In this document: in pieces, positions 15,844-24,418 of the stretch | How the letters are laid out: each line of letters opens with the position of its first letter | Numbering within the stretch: the first letter of the stretch is position 1 | NCBI GenBank assembly: GCA_024279915.1 | Contig: JAJRRB010000021.1 | Location: 1 to 64,000, forward strand | Source of the DNA: Deltaproteobacteria bacterium | GTDB lineage: Bacteria; Desulfobacterota; Desulfuromonadia; Desulfuromonadales; BM103 | DNA: 64,000 nucleotides | Reading direction: 5' to 3' | Translations under genes and position numbers: made by a program | Notes under the pieces: model-generated | What the model saw: only the letters and a program-made list of their open reading frames with translations | Database searches by the model: none | What the model was told of the DNA's origin: nothing

Positions 15844-17100
15844 ATGCGAAGCAAAATTCACTGTAAGCTCTCTCTTGTTTTCCTCTCTTCACTACTCTTT
15901 ATGACGGCTTGCACCATGAGTAAACAACCAATCGGCAATCCAGAATCCCCTTACCCACCAGCGGAGAAGCCCGTAGTTGGCGACATTTACCACCTGCCTA
16001 CCGGCGTCAAGGTCACTGCAGAGCAGATGCATGCTGCAACGAAAGACGCACGCATTGTTTATGTCGGCGAGACTCACGATAATCCTGCTGCGCATCGTCA
16101 GCAACTGCAAGTTCTCAGAGCTATGGCGAAACGTTATCCGGGACAAGTCAGTCTCGGTATGGAGACGTTCAATGCCAATCAGCAGGAAACCTTGGACCAA
16201 TGGATTGCGGGAGAGCTGAATGAGAAGGAGTTCCTGAAGAAGTCCAACTGGTTCAGCAACTGGCGGATGGACTATGCCTATTATCGCGAAATTCTGGATT
16301 TTGCCCGCGAAGAGAGAATTCCGGTTGTCGGCCTGAATGCAACCCGTGAAATGGTCAAAAAGGTCGGTAGAACAGCTCTCGATGCGTTGGACGAAGAGAC
16401 TCGCAAACAACTTCCGGAATTTGATCTGGAAGATCCTTACCAGTTAGCCATGGCAGAAGCAATTTACGCTGACCACAGCAGTGGCAAAGCGATGCTCGAT
16501 GGTTTTTTACGTATTCAGACACTGTGGGATGAAACCATGGCAGAGAACATCGTGCGAACCATGGAGGACAAAGGTGCTGAGCATCGCATGGTGGTGATGG
16601 CTGGCGGCAACCACGTTCGATATGGATTCGGTATTCCACGCCGCGTCTATCGCCGCCTGCCGACATCTTACATCCTGATCGGCAGCCGAGAGATTGTCAT
16701 CCCGGAAGAGAAGCAGGACAAGCAGATGAATGTAGACATGCCACGCTTTCCGATGCTGCCTTATGACTACCTGGCTTACACGGAGTACGAAAGTCTTCCC
16801 GGTGAGCGCGTCAAGCTCGGTGTGCGTATGAAGGAAGAGGATGGCAGGGTCGTCGTCGAGGCGGTTGTGCCACATTCAACAGCGGATGAAGCTGGAGTTC
16901 TGGCCGGGGACATCATTATCTCACTGAATGAAATTTTGATAGAAGATAGCTTTGACCTGGTCTACGAAGTGAACCAGCGCGTTAGTGGAGATCAAGTGAC
17001 TCTGGTTGTGGAGCGCAACGGTGAACAGCTCAAACTTGATGTCACGTTCATCCCACTGCCGAAGACAGATGCACATGGCACGAGGAGTCACAAAAAGTAA
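15844..17100 (+). CDS. ChaN-family lipoprotein with C-terminal PDZ domain
   Basis: A lipoprotein signal peptide ends at LLFMTAC (Cys 23 from the chosen start). The main domain resembles ChaN, an iron-regulated haem-binding protein fold: VYVGETHDNPAAH early, LGMETFN, and VVMAGGNHVRYGFGIPRR late. Residues from about 310 form a PDZ domain (KLGVRMKEEDGR, STADEAGVLAGDIIISLNE). PDZ on a ChaN domain suggests an envelope role in binding peptides or partner proteins, but no substrate can be named. The first in-frame ATG is at 15832; the ATG at 15844 has GGATG just upstream and gives a cleaner signal. It is followed by a strong terminator, so it is probably a single-gene unit. Confidence 0.83.
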   Translation: MRSKIHCKLSLVFLSSLLFMTACTMSKQPIGNPESPYPPAEKPVVGDIYHLPTGVKVTAEQMHAATKDARIVYVGETHDNPAAHRQQLQVLRAMAKRYPGQVSLGMETFNANQQETLDQWIAGELNEKEFLKKSNWFSNWRMDYAYYREILDFAREERIPVVGLNATREMVKKVGRTALDALDEETRKQLPEFDLEDPYQLAMAEAIYADHSSGKAMLDGFLRIQTLWDETMAENIVRTMEDKGAEHRMVVMAGGNHVRYGFGIPRRVYRRLPTSYILIGSREIVIPEEKQDKQMNVDMPRFPMLPYDYLAYTEYESLPGERVKLGVRMKEEDGRVVVEAVVPHSTADEAGVLAGDIIISLNEILIEDSFDLVYEVNQRVSGDQVTLVVERNGEQLKLDVTFIPLPKTDAHGTRSHKK

Positions 17101-17132
17101 GAGTTTCCAAAACACCGAACACCGAACACCGA

Positions 17133-17178
17133 ACATACAAGAGCCGCTCAAGGAAATGAGCGGCTCTTGTATGTTTTA
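17133..17178 (+). terminator. Strong intrinsic terminator after the ChaN/PDZ gene
   Basis: A perfect 18-bp stem, acatacaagagccgctca and its complement, with loop aggaaa and a short T tract after it. It is preceded by a 7-bp tandem repeat (aacaccg three times). Confidence 0.9.
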
Positions 17179-17212
17179 TGATTTCTGCGCTACGCGCATC
17201 CTTTAATTAGTG

Positions 17213-17235
17213 CCCATCCGGAAACTCTGGATGGG
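17213..17235 (-). terminator. Hairpin downstream of the aldolase gene
   Basis: A cccatcc / ggatggg stem about 30 bp past the fba stop. No T-run follows on the minus strand, so terminator function is only suggested by position. Confidence 0.35.
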
Positions 17236-17265
17236 TGCAGCGTACGTTTCTTATTTGGAAACGAA

Positions 17266-18246
17266 TTAAGCCTTCCCAGCACTCCCCAGCACCTCTTTAT
17301 TCTTATGATTGAGTAGCGCAACAAGTTCTTTGCGCGCCGCGCCGAGATATTTACGAGGGTCAAACTCACCGGGGTTGTTCGCCAGGAATTCGCGAACTTT
17401 AGCGGTCACCACAAGACGACCATCGGAATCAATATTGATTTTGCAAACGGCACTCTTGGCAGCTTTACGCAACTGCTCTTCCGGCACGCCAACAGCGCCT
17501 TCCATCTTGCCGCCATATTTGTTGATCAAGGCAACATAATCCTGCACCACACTCGAGGCACCGTGGAGGACAATCGGGAAGCCGGGGATACGTTTTTCAA
17601 CTTCTTCAAGGATATCGAAACGTAGTGGCGGCACTTCCTCGCCTTCTTTCAGTTTGAACTTGAAAGCACCGTGGCTGGTGCCGATGGAAATCGCCAGGGA
17701 ATCAACACCAGTCTTCTTGACAAAATCCTCAACTTCCTCCGGTTTGGTATAGGTTGACTCTTCGGCCTGGACATCATCTTCAATGCCAGCGAGAACACCG
17801 AGTTCACCTTCAACAGTGACATCGAACTGGTGGGCGTACTCAACGACCTTTTTGGTCAGGGCAACGTTCTCATCGTAGGGAAGGTGAGAGCCATCAATCA
17901 TGACCGAGGAGAAACCATTATCAACGCAGGCTTTGCAGATCTCGAAGGAATCGCCATGATCAAGGTGCAAGCAGATCGGGAGATCAGTGCCCATCTCCTG
18001 AGCCATCTTTACCGCGCCCATCGCCATATAGCGCAACATGGTGGCGTTGGCATAATCACGCGCCCCCTTGCTGACCTGAATCATAACCGGTGAGCGGCTC
18101 TCGACACAGGCTGTAACAATCGCCTGAAGTTGTTCAAGGTTGTTAAAATTGTAAGCTGGGATGGCATAACCGCCTGCCATTGCCTTAGCAAACATGTCGC
18201 GAGTATTGACCAGTCCGAGTTCCGAATAGTGTACCTTGTCGCTCAT
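17266..18246 (-). CDS. fba: Class II fructose-1,6-bisphosphate aldolase
   Basis: Zinc-dependent cleavage of fructose-1,6-bisphosphate to the triose phosphates (and the reverse in gluconeogenesis). The 326-residue protein shows the metal and substrate motifs: HLDHGDSFE, VEGELG with the catalytic-type Glu, SIGTSHGAFKF and VLHGASS. GGGAGG lies ahead of the ATG. It is divergent from the GAPDH gene 194 bp away, so two central carbon enzymes share one control region. Length and motifs are normal. Confidence 0.96.
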   Translation of the reverse strand: MSDKVHYSELGLVNTRDMFAKAMAGGYAIPAYNFNNLEQLQAIVTACVESRSPVMIQVSKGARDYANATMLRYMAMGAVKMAQEMGTDLPICLHLDHGDSFEICKACVDNGFSSVMIDGSHLPYDENVALTKKVVEYAHQFDVTVEGELGVLAGIEDDVQAEESTYTKPEEVEDFVKKTGVDSLAISIGTSHGAFKFKLKEGEEVPPLRFDILEEVEKRIPGFPIVLHGASSVVQDYVALINKYGGKMEGAVGVPEEQLRKAAKSAVCKINIDSDGRLVVTAKVREFLANNPGEFDPRKYLGAARKELVALLNHKNKEVLGSAGKA

Positions 18247-18359
18247 CAGAAAAGATCCTCCCTTTTGGATGTTTCAATGACGTTTTTATAGCCACCTCTT
18301 AATACCAATTCAACTGCGACAAGTCCAGATCAAACTCCCGAAAATGACTCTACGCCCAC

Positions 18360-18388
18360 TTGCATATCATAACCCCTTGAACTAGGAT
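18360..18388 (+). promoter_or_regulatory. Sigma70-type promoter candidate for the GAPDH gene
   Basis: TTGCAT, 17 nt, TAGGAT, 52 bp before the start codon, in the divergent fba/GAPDH spacer. Confidence 0.45.
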
Positions 18389-18440
18389 TAAATGGTATGG
18401 ACGACAACAGACTTAACAGTAACAGTGGAAGGAAACAGAC

Positions 18441-19886
18441 ATGAACCTGGAGAAAGACGAGCAATACTTTTCTGATTGGAAGCAGCGTGAGGAGATCGCT
18501 GAAGCAATGTTGCCGATCATTGGACGACTTTACCGGGATCACGGCATTGTCGTCACGGTCTATGGGCGAAGTCTGGTGCACGGCTCCATGATCGACATTC
18601 TGAAGGCCCACCGCTTTGCGCGTCAAATCCTGGAAAACGAGCTTTCTGTACGTGATACTTTCCCGGTTTTACAGGCGATGGAGAGTCTCGATCTGGCACC
18701 AACACGGATAGACATTGGTAAACTGACCGTTCGCTATCAGGCACAAGGCTCCGGCTATGATTTGACTGCTTTCGTACGGCAGGAGCTGGCAAACGCAAAC
18801 ACGGGGCAGACCTCGCTACTCAGCGAGCCCCGCGATGTCGTGTTATATGGTTTTGGCCGTATTGGTCGACTACTGGCAAGAATACTGGTGGACAAGGCTG
18901 GTGGTGGTGACAAATTGCGTTTGCGTGTAGCAGTGGTTCGTAAAGGCGACGAAGATGACTTGATGAAACGTGCCAGTCTGCTGCGCCGCGATTCGGTCCA
19001 CGGTCACTTCAACGGAGCGATCACCATCGATGAGGAAGAGAATGCGATCATCGCCAATGGCAATATGATTCGTCTTATTTATGCAGATGCTCCGGAGCAG
19101 ATAGATTACACTCAATACGGCATCCAGGATGCAATCCTGATTGACAACACAGGTAAGTGGCGAGACCGCAAAGGTCTGGATCGCCACCTGCAAGCCAAGG
19201 GGATCAGTAAGGTCGTCCTGACAGCTCCTGGCAAGGGCGACATTCCCAACGTGGTCTTCGGCGTCAACAACGAACTTCTGGCAGATAATGAAACCATCTT
19301 TTCGGCGGCCAGTTGTACCACCAACGCTATCGTTCCCGTACTGAAGGCAGTCAACGATCGCTACGGGATCATCAGCGGCCACGTCGAAACCTGCCACTCT
19401 TACACCAACGATCAGAACCTGATTGACAACTATCACGACAAACATCGGCGCGGCCGCAGCGCCCCGCTCAATATGGTCATCACCGAGACCGGCGCAGCGA
19501 GCGCTATCGCCAAAGCATTGCCAGAATTAACTGGCAGACTGACCGGCAACGCAATCAGGGTACCAACACCGAATGTCTCGCTGGCAATTCTCAATCTGAC
19601 CCTGGACAAGCAAGTCAGCCGCGAGGAGCTCAATAGTTACTTACGTGACGTCTCCCTTGACTCACCGCTGCAAAACCAGATCGACTACACCAATTCACCT
19701 GAAGCTGTCTCAAGCGACTTTGTCGGCTCCATCTATGCTGGAATCGTTGACTCGATCTCAACGATCGTTTCTGAAGACCGGGTTGTTCTCTATGTCTGGT
19801 ATGACAATGAGTTTGGCTACAGTAGCCAGGTCGTGAGGCTAGTGCAGAAGATGGCAGGGTTAGAGTTGCCTGTTTTGCCTTTTTAA
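18441..19886 (+). CDS. Glyceraldehyde-3-phosphate dehydrogenase, long type with N-terminal extension
   Basis: NAD(P)-dependent oxidation of glyceraldehyde-3-phosphate to 1,3-bisphosphoglycerate. Residues about 130-481 are the GAPDH core: VVLYGFGRIGRLLARIL dinucleotide fold, SAASCTTNAIVP with the catalytic Cys near 291, the AGHVETCHSYTNDQ-like segment, and WYDNEFGYSSQV at the end. Ahead of it are about 125 residues of helical sequence, absent from ordinary 330-residue GAPDH but known from a long subgroup in several proteobacteria. The extension's role is not established. AAGGA precedes the ATG. It is divergent from fba and followed by a clear terminator. Confidence 0.92.
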   Translation: MNLEKDEQYFSDWKQREEIAEAMLPIIGRLYRDHGIVVTVYGRSLVHGSMIDILKAHRFARQILENELSVRDTFPVLQAMESLDLAPTRIDIGKLTVRYQAQGSGYDLTAFVRQELANANTGQTSLLSEPRDVVLYGFGRIGRLLARILVDKAGGGDKLRLRVAVVRKGDEDDLMKRASLLRRDSVHGHFNGAITIDEEENAIIANGNMIRLIYADAPEQIDYTQYGIQDAILIDNTGKWRDRKGLDRHLQAKGISKVVLTAPGKGDIPNVVFGVNNELLADNETIFSAASCTTNAIVPVLKAVNDRYGIISGHVETCHSYTNDQNLIDNYHDKHRRGRSAPLNMVITETGAASAIAKALPELTGRLTGNAIRVPTPNVSLAILNLTLDKQVSREELNSYLRDVSLDSPLQNQIDYTNSPEAVSSDFVGSIYAGIVDSISTIVSEDRVVLYVWYDNEFGYSSQVVRLVQKMAGLELPVLPF

Positions 19887-19915
19887 GCTTTTACCTGAAT
19901 CCACATATTAATTGA

Positions 19916-19949
19916 AGGGCGACAGATGTAATCATCTGCCGCCCTTTTC
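19916..19949 (+). terminator. Intrinsic terminator after the GAPDH gene
   Basis: The stem agggcgacagatg / catctgccgccct (one mismatch) with loop taat, followed by tttt. Confidence 0.88.
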
Positions 19950-19950
19950 T

Positions 19951-20230
19951 TTGATGCTTTTGTTTCGGTGCCGTTTTTTGGCTATATCACACACCATAAT
20001 CGGCCTTTTGACGCAAAACATTAAAACACGCCAGACAGCTAAAACGCCCTTGATCAGATAATTTTTCACATAATTCAACAACTTACATATACAACTATCT
20101 AGATTGGCATAGATTGTGTAATCGAGATATATGAAAGACAATATCAAGATAAGATAATTTTAATCACGAGTTCACCGCTCTCGACAATAACGACGGGTGG
20201 AACAACCAAGGAAACGGAGGCATTTTAAAC
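19951..20230 (+). promoter_or_regulatory. AT-rich control region upstream of the cytochrome cluster
   Basis: About 280 bp without a supported gene. It becomes AT-rich toward the cytochromes and ends in an AACGGAGG ribosome site. Near 20103 is ttggcatagattgtgta. This could be read as a weak sigma54 site (GG, 10 nt, GT) or as a sigma70 -35 box with ATATAT about 18 nt on. I cannot decide between them, so the region is recorded rather than one box. Confidence 0.35.
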
Positions 20231-20551
20231 ATGAAAAAGCTACTCAAACCGGTACTCTTCCTTACCCTGGCAGCATTCATTGCCACATCGGCCCTGGCCG
20301 CTGAAGGTGGCAACCCGCGCAAGGGCAAACATCTCTACAAAAAGAGCTGTAAGACCTGTCATTCCAGTGGCGGCGAGGGCGGCGAAGTCACTCCGATGAC
20401 TAAAACCCAGTCTCAATGGGATCGTTTTTTCAAAAAGAAAAAGCACGACACAGCGTCCTGGGAGAAGTTTTCGGAACAAGACTTGAAGGACATCCATCAG
20501 TTCCTGTTTGACCACGCAGCAGATTCTCCCCAACCTCAGACTTGCGGTTGA
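20231..20551 (+). CDS. Periplasmic monoheme c-type cytochrome (paralogue 1)
   Basis: A 106-residue protein with a Sec signal (cut after SALA, about residue 23) and one haem site, CKTCH. Behind it come a lysine-rich stretch (KKKKH) and a C-terminal DHAADSPQPQTCG. It probably shuttles electrons in the periplasm. TPM after the haem site offers a methionine as sixth ligand. It is the first gene of a cluster with a second similar cytochrome, an outer-membrane barrel and an eight-haem cytochrome, and a good ribosome site precedes the ATG. The exact partner is not visible from sequence. Confidence 0.88.
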   Translation: MKKLLKPVLFLTLAAFIATSALAAEGGNPRKGKHLYKKSCKTCHSSGGEGGEVTPMTKTQSQWDRFFKKKKHDTASWEKFSEQDLKDIHQFLFDHAADSPQPQTCG

Positions 20552-20608
20552 TTTATTGAATGGGGGAAATCGAACGCGGGTCCAAATCATCCCATTGGAG
20601 GTATGACC

Positions 20609-20959
20609 ATGAAAAGCTGTTTGAACTCCCTCAAAGTCTCTGCTCTGACCCTGTTAATTATTGGCCTCGTTACAATAAGTGTCGCCCACGCGGCAATTGA
20701 AGGTGGCGATGCCAAAAAGGGCAAAAAACTGGCCAAAGAAAAATGTAAATATTGCCATGTGGCCGGAGCTGAAGGAGGCACCATAACGCCGCTTTCCAAG
20801 ACCCAACGGCAATGGGAACGCTTCTACAGCAAAGACAAGCACAACAAAAAGGCCCCAGGCACATGGGACAAGATCAACCCGAACGAACTGACCGACATCA
20901 TGCAGTTTATGTATGATCACGCTGCAGATTCGCCACAACCGGAAACCTGCGGACAATAA
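20609..20959 (+). CDS. Periplasmic monoheme c-type cytochrome (paralogue 2)
   Basis: A 116-residue relative of the preceding gene: signal peptide ending SVAHA, a CKYCH haem site, then QRQWERF, KDKH and the shared C-terminus DHAADSPQPETCGQ. The methionine in TPM of paralogue 1 is leucine here (TPL), so the sixth haem ligand may differ; other Met residues lie in IMQFMY. The track starts at 20603, but GGAGG is only one base before that ATG and seven before the ATG at 20609, which is chosen. It is 57 bp after paralogue 1, consistent with tandem duplication and one operon. Confidence 0.88.
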   Translation: MKSCLNSLKVSALTLLIIGLVTISVAHAAIEGGDAKKGKKLAKEKCKYCHVAGAEGGTITPLSKTQRQWERFYSKDKHNKKAPGTWDKINPNELTDIMQFMYDHAADSPQPETCGQ

Positions 20960-20991
20960 TTTTTTTCACCTTTTTCTTTAGGAGGAACAAG

Positions 20992-22704
20992 ATGCAGAAA
21001 TTTCTGTATCTGATTATGGCCGCCCTGCTGGTTTTACCAGCAACCGCTTTCGCGGTGGGCCAGGAGGATGCCATGATCTCGGAGTTGCAGAAGCAGATCG
21101 AGGAGCTGAGCGAAGAGCTCGAAGATCTGAATGATCGCGTCGATGGGGCCGAACGTCATGCCACTCTCGACCGGATTGAATTCAGTGGTGACCTGCGCTC
21201 CAGAGTACACAGTCTGCACTACCAGGATGTAACATTCAATCCAGGCATCAATGTTGACTTCGACAAGTTTGGCGCTGATGCCATGAGCGGTGTCTTCGGC
21301 GACCCAACGAACCCGACTTCCCCACTTGCTCAAATGATGGCTGCCAACCCAGCACTTGCTCAGGCCTTTATGAGTGGGCAATTACAGGGTGTTGGCATTT
21401 TCCCACTGGCAACTCTCGACAAAGGGGACATCAACAACGACATCCTTTACGACTCACGTTTGCGCCTCAACATGAAGGCCAAGGTCTGGGATAATGTCAA
21501 ATTTGCTGGCCGCCTCTCCATGTATAAGGGATGGGGAGATTCTACCAATTCGCAGGTATTTGATTCCTGGAACGCTTTCACCATGGACGCCACCAACGGC
21601 GGCAACTCTAACGGTGACGTTTTGCGAGTTGATCGCGCCTACATGGATTGGAGCAACATCGCTGATAGCGGCTTCTATCTTTCGATCGGTCGTCGTCCTT
21701 CCACTTACGGTCCGCCCACTGAGATCCGCGAGAACGAACTGCGCGGCGGCACCCCGACTGGCAATGTCATGAACCTCAACTTTGACGGCATCACCATCGG
21801 TCGCAGCCTTGAAGAATGGACAGGCATCGAAGGCATGATCGCCCGCTTCTGTTACGGCCAGGGCTTCGAATCGGAATGGGGTAACGGCGAACTCTTCAAC
21901 AACCTTAAAACTAAAGACACCCATTTTGCCGGCTTCAACTTCGACCTGTTCAACGACGGCAAGAACTTCCTGCAAACAACCATCTTCACCGCCCAGGACC
22001 TCAACGACGGTTTCAAGGGCACCATCGCTTTCCCAACTCAATATGCTGAGTTGTTTGCTCCTACTTTGTACAAAGACATGCAGAAGTTTCCCAACTTCAA
22101 CTTCGAAACCCGCGTTCAGCCAAGCACCACGATTGGTGATATCAACCTCGGCGGTATCGTTTACACCCGCAAGGAAGATAACGGCATCACATGGTTCGGC
22201 TCTGCCGGTTGGACCCAACTGCGTCCCAACGGCAAGGCTGGGATGTTCGGCGGCATGGGTTCCGACGCTGTTTTTGAGGCCGAACTCTCTGCCGATGGCA
22301 CCGAAATCATAATGCTTCCAAAAACAGCAACTAATGATGGCAACGAGAACGGTTACGGCATCTACGCAGGTATTCAGGTTCCGGCACCTTACGGTAAGGT
22401 CGGTCTCGAGTACAATTACGGCTCCAAGTGGTGGACCCCTTTCACCCAATCTCAGGATGACTCGCTCGGCAGCAAACTGGCGACTCGCGGTCAAGTCGGC
22501 GAAGCCTACTATATCTTCGACATTAACCCGAAGATGTTCATCAAGATTGGCGGCCTCTACTACGACTTCAAGTACACTAATAGTGGCTCACCGGTTGGCA
22601 AACCGCAGAAAGTCGACGACGTCAAGGATGGCAAAGCCTATTCCCTGATGCCTGTCATCGACACAGCATACGATCTGAATGCGTCTCTGACAGTTAAGTT
22701 TTAA
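20992..22704 (+). CDS. Outer-membrane beta-barrel porin-like protein (DUF3373 type)
   Basis: A 570-residue protein with a signal peptide (cut after TAFA), a short coiled coil at about 27-55 (ISELQKQIEELSEELEDL), then a long beta-rich region with many aromatic strand ends and a terminal phenylalanine (LTVKF), as expected for a barrel inserted by the Bam machinery. The fold and context match DUF3373 proteins found beside multihaem cytochromes in Desulfuromonadales. It could form a pore or sheath for electron transfer or for substrate entry to the next gene's enzyme; function is inferred from context. AGGAGG lies ahead of the ATG, and a strong terminator follows. Confidence 0.8.
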   Translation: MQKFLYLIMAALLVLPATAFAVGQEDAMISELQKQIEELSEELEDLNDRVDGAERHATLDRIEFSGDLRSRVHSLHYQDVTFNPGINVDFDKFGADAMSGVFGDPTNPTSPLAQMMAANPALAQAFMSGQLQGVGIFPLATLDKGDINNDILYDSRLRLNMKAKVWDNVKFAGRLSMYKGWGDSTNSQVFDSWNAFTMDATNGGNSNGDVLRVDRAYMDWSNIADSGFYLSIGRRPSTYGPPTEIRENELRGGTPTGNVMNLNFDGITIGRSLEEWTGIEGMIARFCYGQGFESEWGNGELFNNLKTKDTHFAGFNFDLFNDGKNFLQTTIFTAQDLNDGFKGTIAFPTQYAELFAPTLYKDMQKFPNFNFETRVQPSTTIGDINLGGIVYTRKEDNGITWFGSAGWTQLRPNGKAGMFGGMGSDAVFEAELSADGTEIIMLPKTATNDGNENGYGIYAGIQVPAPYGKVGLEYNYGSKWWTPFTQSQDDSLGSKLATRGQVGEAYYIFDINPKMFIKIGGLYYDFKYTNSGSPVGKPQKVDDVKDGKAYSLMPVIDTAYDLNASLTVKF

Positions 22705-22718
22705 GTCGTTTAACGAAT

Positions 22719-22747
22719 GGGGAGAGGTTCGCCTCTCCCCTTTTATT
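22719..22747 (+). terminator. Intrinsic terminator after the barrel gene
   Basis: The stem ggggagagg / cctctcccc closed by the stable tetraloop ttcg, followed by ttttattt. It separates the barrel gene from the octahaem gene, so the latter may have its own promoter or depend on read-through. Confidence 0.92.
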
Positions 22748-22864
22748 TGCCCCGATTAATCTATATATTAATATATTGTATTAAGCTGTCAACAACCAGT
22801 TATCTGATAACAAGAAATATTTTTCATAACACTAACAAAAAACCACACCCAAGGAGAAACAATC

Positions 22865-24256
22865 ATGAAGCGACTCTTTATGTCGGGCGCTCTGTTCAGT
22901 GTCCTGCTTCTCACCATCACAACGGCCTCAGCCCTGGCTGCGGAGAATGATCACAGCTACTACGTACAGGGTCCCATGGACAGCGGACCGGACGTCACAG
23001 CCCAATGTCTGAAATGCCATGAGAAGCACGCAACCGACTTCATGAAGACCACTCACTGGACCTGGGGGATGGAGCAGGAAGTCGATGGTCGCAAGGTTGT
23101 GCGCGGCAAGAAAAACGCCATCAACAACTTCTGCACCTCAATCGCCGGCAACGAACCACGCTGCACCAGTTGTCACGCCGGCTATGGCTGGAAGGACTCA
23201 AGCTTCGATTTTAGTAATGCTGGCAACGTTGACTGCCTGGTCTGTCACGATACCACTGGCACCTATGTCAAAGAACCGACCGGCGCAGGTAATCCTTCCA
23301 AGCGCGTTGACCTGGTTTATGTCGCCCAGAATGTCGGCAAACCGAGCCGCTACAACTGCGGCACCTGCCATTTCTATGGCGGCGGCGGTGACGCAGTCAA
23401 GCATGGTGATCTCGATTCCTCAATAGAGTACCCGAGCCGCGAAATTGATGTACACATGGACGCCGACGGCAACGATTTCACCTGTCAGGAGTGCCACGTC
23501 ACTAAAGACCACAGTATCCCGGGCAATTCTCTCGGTGTTTCTCCCGGCGGCACTTCGCACTTCAACTGTGAAAACTGCCATACTGAGGAGCCTCACACTC
23601 AGGCCCGTCTGAATAAGCATATCGCCGATGTCGCCTGTCAGACCTGCCATATCCCGGTTTTCGCCAAGGATGTCCCCACCAAGCTTTCCTGGGACTGGTC
23701 AACTGCTGGTGAGGAAGGACACAAAGAAGAAAAAGACGAATACGGCAAGCACGCTTATTCGAAGAAAAAAGGTCATTTCAAGTGGGGTAAGAACGTCGTT
23801 CCTGAGTACCTCTGGTACAACGGCTCAGCCAGCGCTTATGAAGTCGGTGACAAGATTGACCCTGACAAAGTCACTCGCCTGACCTATCCCAAGGGTGACA
23901 TCAAAGACGAAACAGCCAAGATCTTCCCCTTCAAGCTGCATTCGGGCAAGCAGATCTACGACACGAAGAACAAGTATTTCATCACCGCCAAGGTCTTTGG
24001 TGATGGCGGCTACTGGCGTGATTTCGACTGGGACAAGGCGGCCACACTCGGCATGGAAGCCAGTGGGACTCCTTACAGCGGCGAATATGGTTTTGCTGCC
24101 ACAGAAATGTACTGGCGCATAAATCACATGGTCTCACCAAAAGAGGACGCTCTCAGCTGTCTCGATTGTCACGACGACAATGGCCGCATGAACTGGAAAG
24201 CCCTCGGCTACAAGGGCGACCCTATGGACAACCCAAAGTATTCTCGATCTAAATAA
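22865..24256 (+). CDS. Octaheme c-type cytochrome, tetrathionate reductase (OTR) family
   Basis: A 463-residue secreted protein (signal cut after ALA) with eight CXXCH sites: CLKCH 48, CTSCH 100, CLVCH 124, CGTCH 165, CQECH 207, CENCH 235, CQTCH 258 and CLDCH near 432. Seven are close together, followed by a haem-free stretch of about 170 residues, then the last haem. This count and spacing fit the OTR family, whose studied member reduces tetrathionate and also nitrite and hydroxylamine. The physiological substrate here cannot be read from sequence. The neighbouring monohaem cytochromes could feed it electrons, and the barrel could admit substrate or extend the path outward. Confidence 0.87.
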   Translation: MKRLFMSGALFSVLLLTITTASALAAENDHSYYVQGPMDSGPDVTAQCLKCHEKHATDFMKTTHWTWGMEQEVDGRKVVRGKKNAINNFCTSIAGNEPRCTSCHAGYGWKDSSFDFSNAGNVDCLVCHDTTGTYVKEPTGAGNPSKRVDLVYVAQNVGKPSRYNCGTCHFYGGGGDAVKHGDLDSSIEYPSREIDVHMDADGNDFTCQECHVTKDHSIPGNSLGVSPGGTSHFNCENCHTEEPHTQARLNKHIADVACQTCHIPVFAKDVPTKLSWDWSTAGEEGHKEEKDEYGKHAYSKKKGHFKWGKNVVPEYLWYNGSASAYEVGDKIDPDKVTRLTYPKGDIKDETAKIFPFKLHSGKQIYDTKNKYFITAKVFGDGGYWRDFDWDKAATLGMEASGTPYSGEYGFAATEMYWRINHMVSPKEDALSCLDCHDDNGRMNWKALGYKGDPMDNPKYSRSK

Positions 24257-24282
24257 GCCTCCTGAAACTTATTTGGACTTTT

Positions 24283-24316
24283 GGGGACCGGCACCAGCCG
24301 GTCCCCTTTTTCTTTT
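24283..24316 (+). terminator. Intrinsic terminator after the octaheme cytochrome gene
   Basis: A perfect 10-bp stem ggggaccggc / gccggtcccc, loop acca, then a T-rich tail. Confidence 0.93.
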
Positions 24317-24354
24317 CAGGCTATGGCCAGAAGCTGGCATGCCATGCAAATCTG

Positions 24355-24382
24355 TTGATTTTTCCTCAAATAAGACTATGAT
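24355..24382 (+). promoter_or_regulatory. Sigma70-type promoter candidate for tatA
   Basis: TTGATT, 16 nt, TATGAT, 36 bp upstream of the tatA ATG and just past a terminator. Confidence 0.5.
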
Positions 24383-24418
24383 GATGGCTCACATAACCTA
24401 TTTTAAGGAGTCGTTTCC

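Noticed and set aside
17110-17133. aacaccg tandem repeat
   Set aside because: Only three copies of seven bases next to a terminator; too small to interpret.
20103-20120. Sigma54 promoter upstream of the cytochromes
   Set aside because: Only GG-N10-GT with a poor match to the -12 element; kept as a remark in the region entry, not as a feature.
21454-22494. 346-residue minus-strand ORF
   Set aside because: Antisense to the outer-membrane barrel gene; no domain pattern and no ribosome site.
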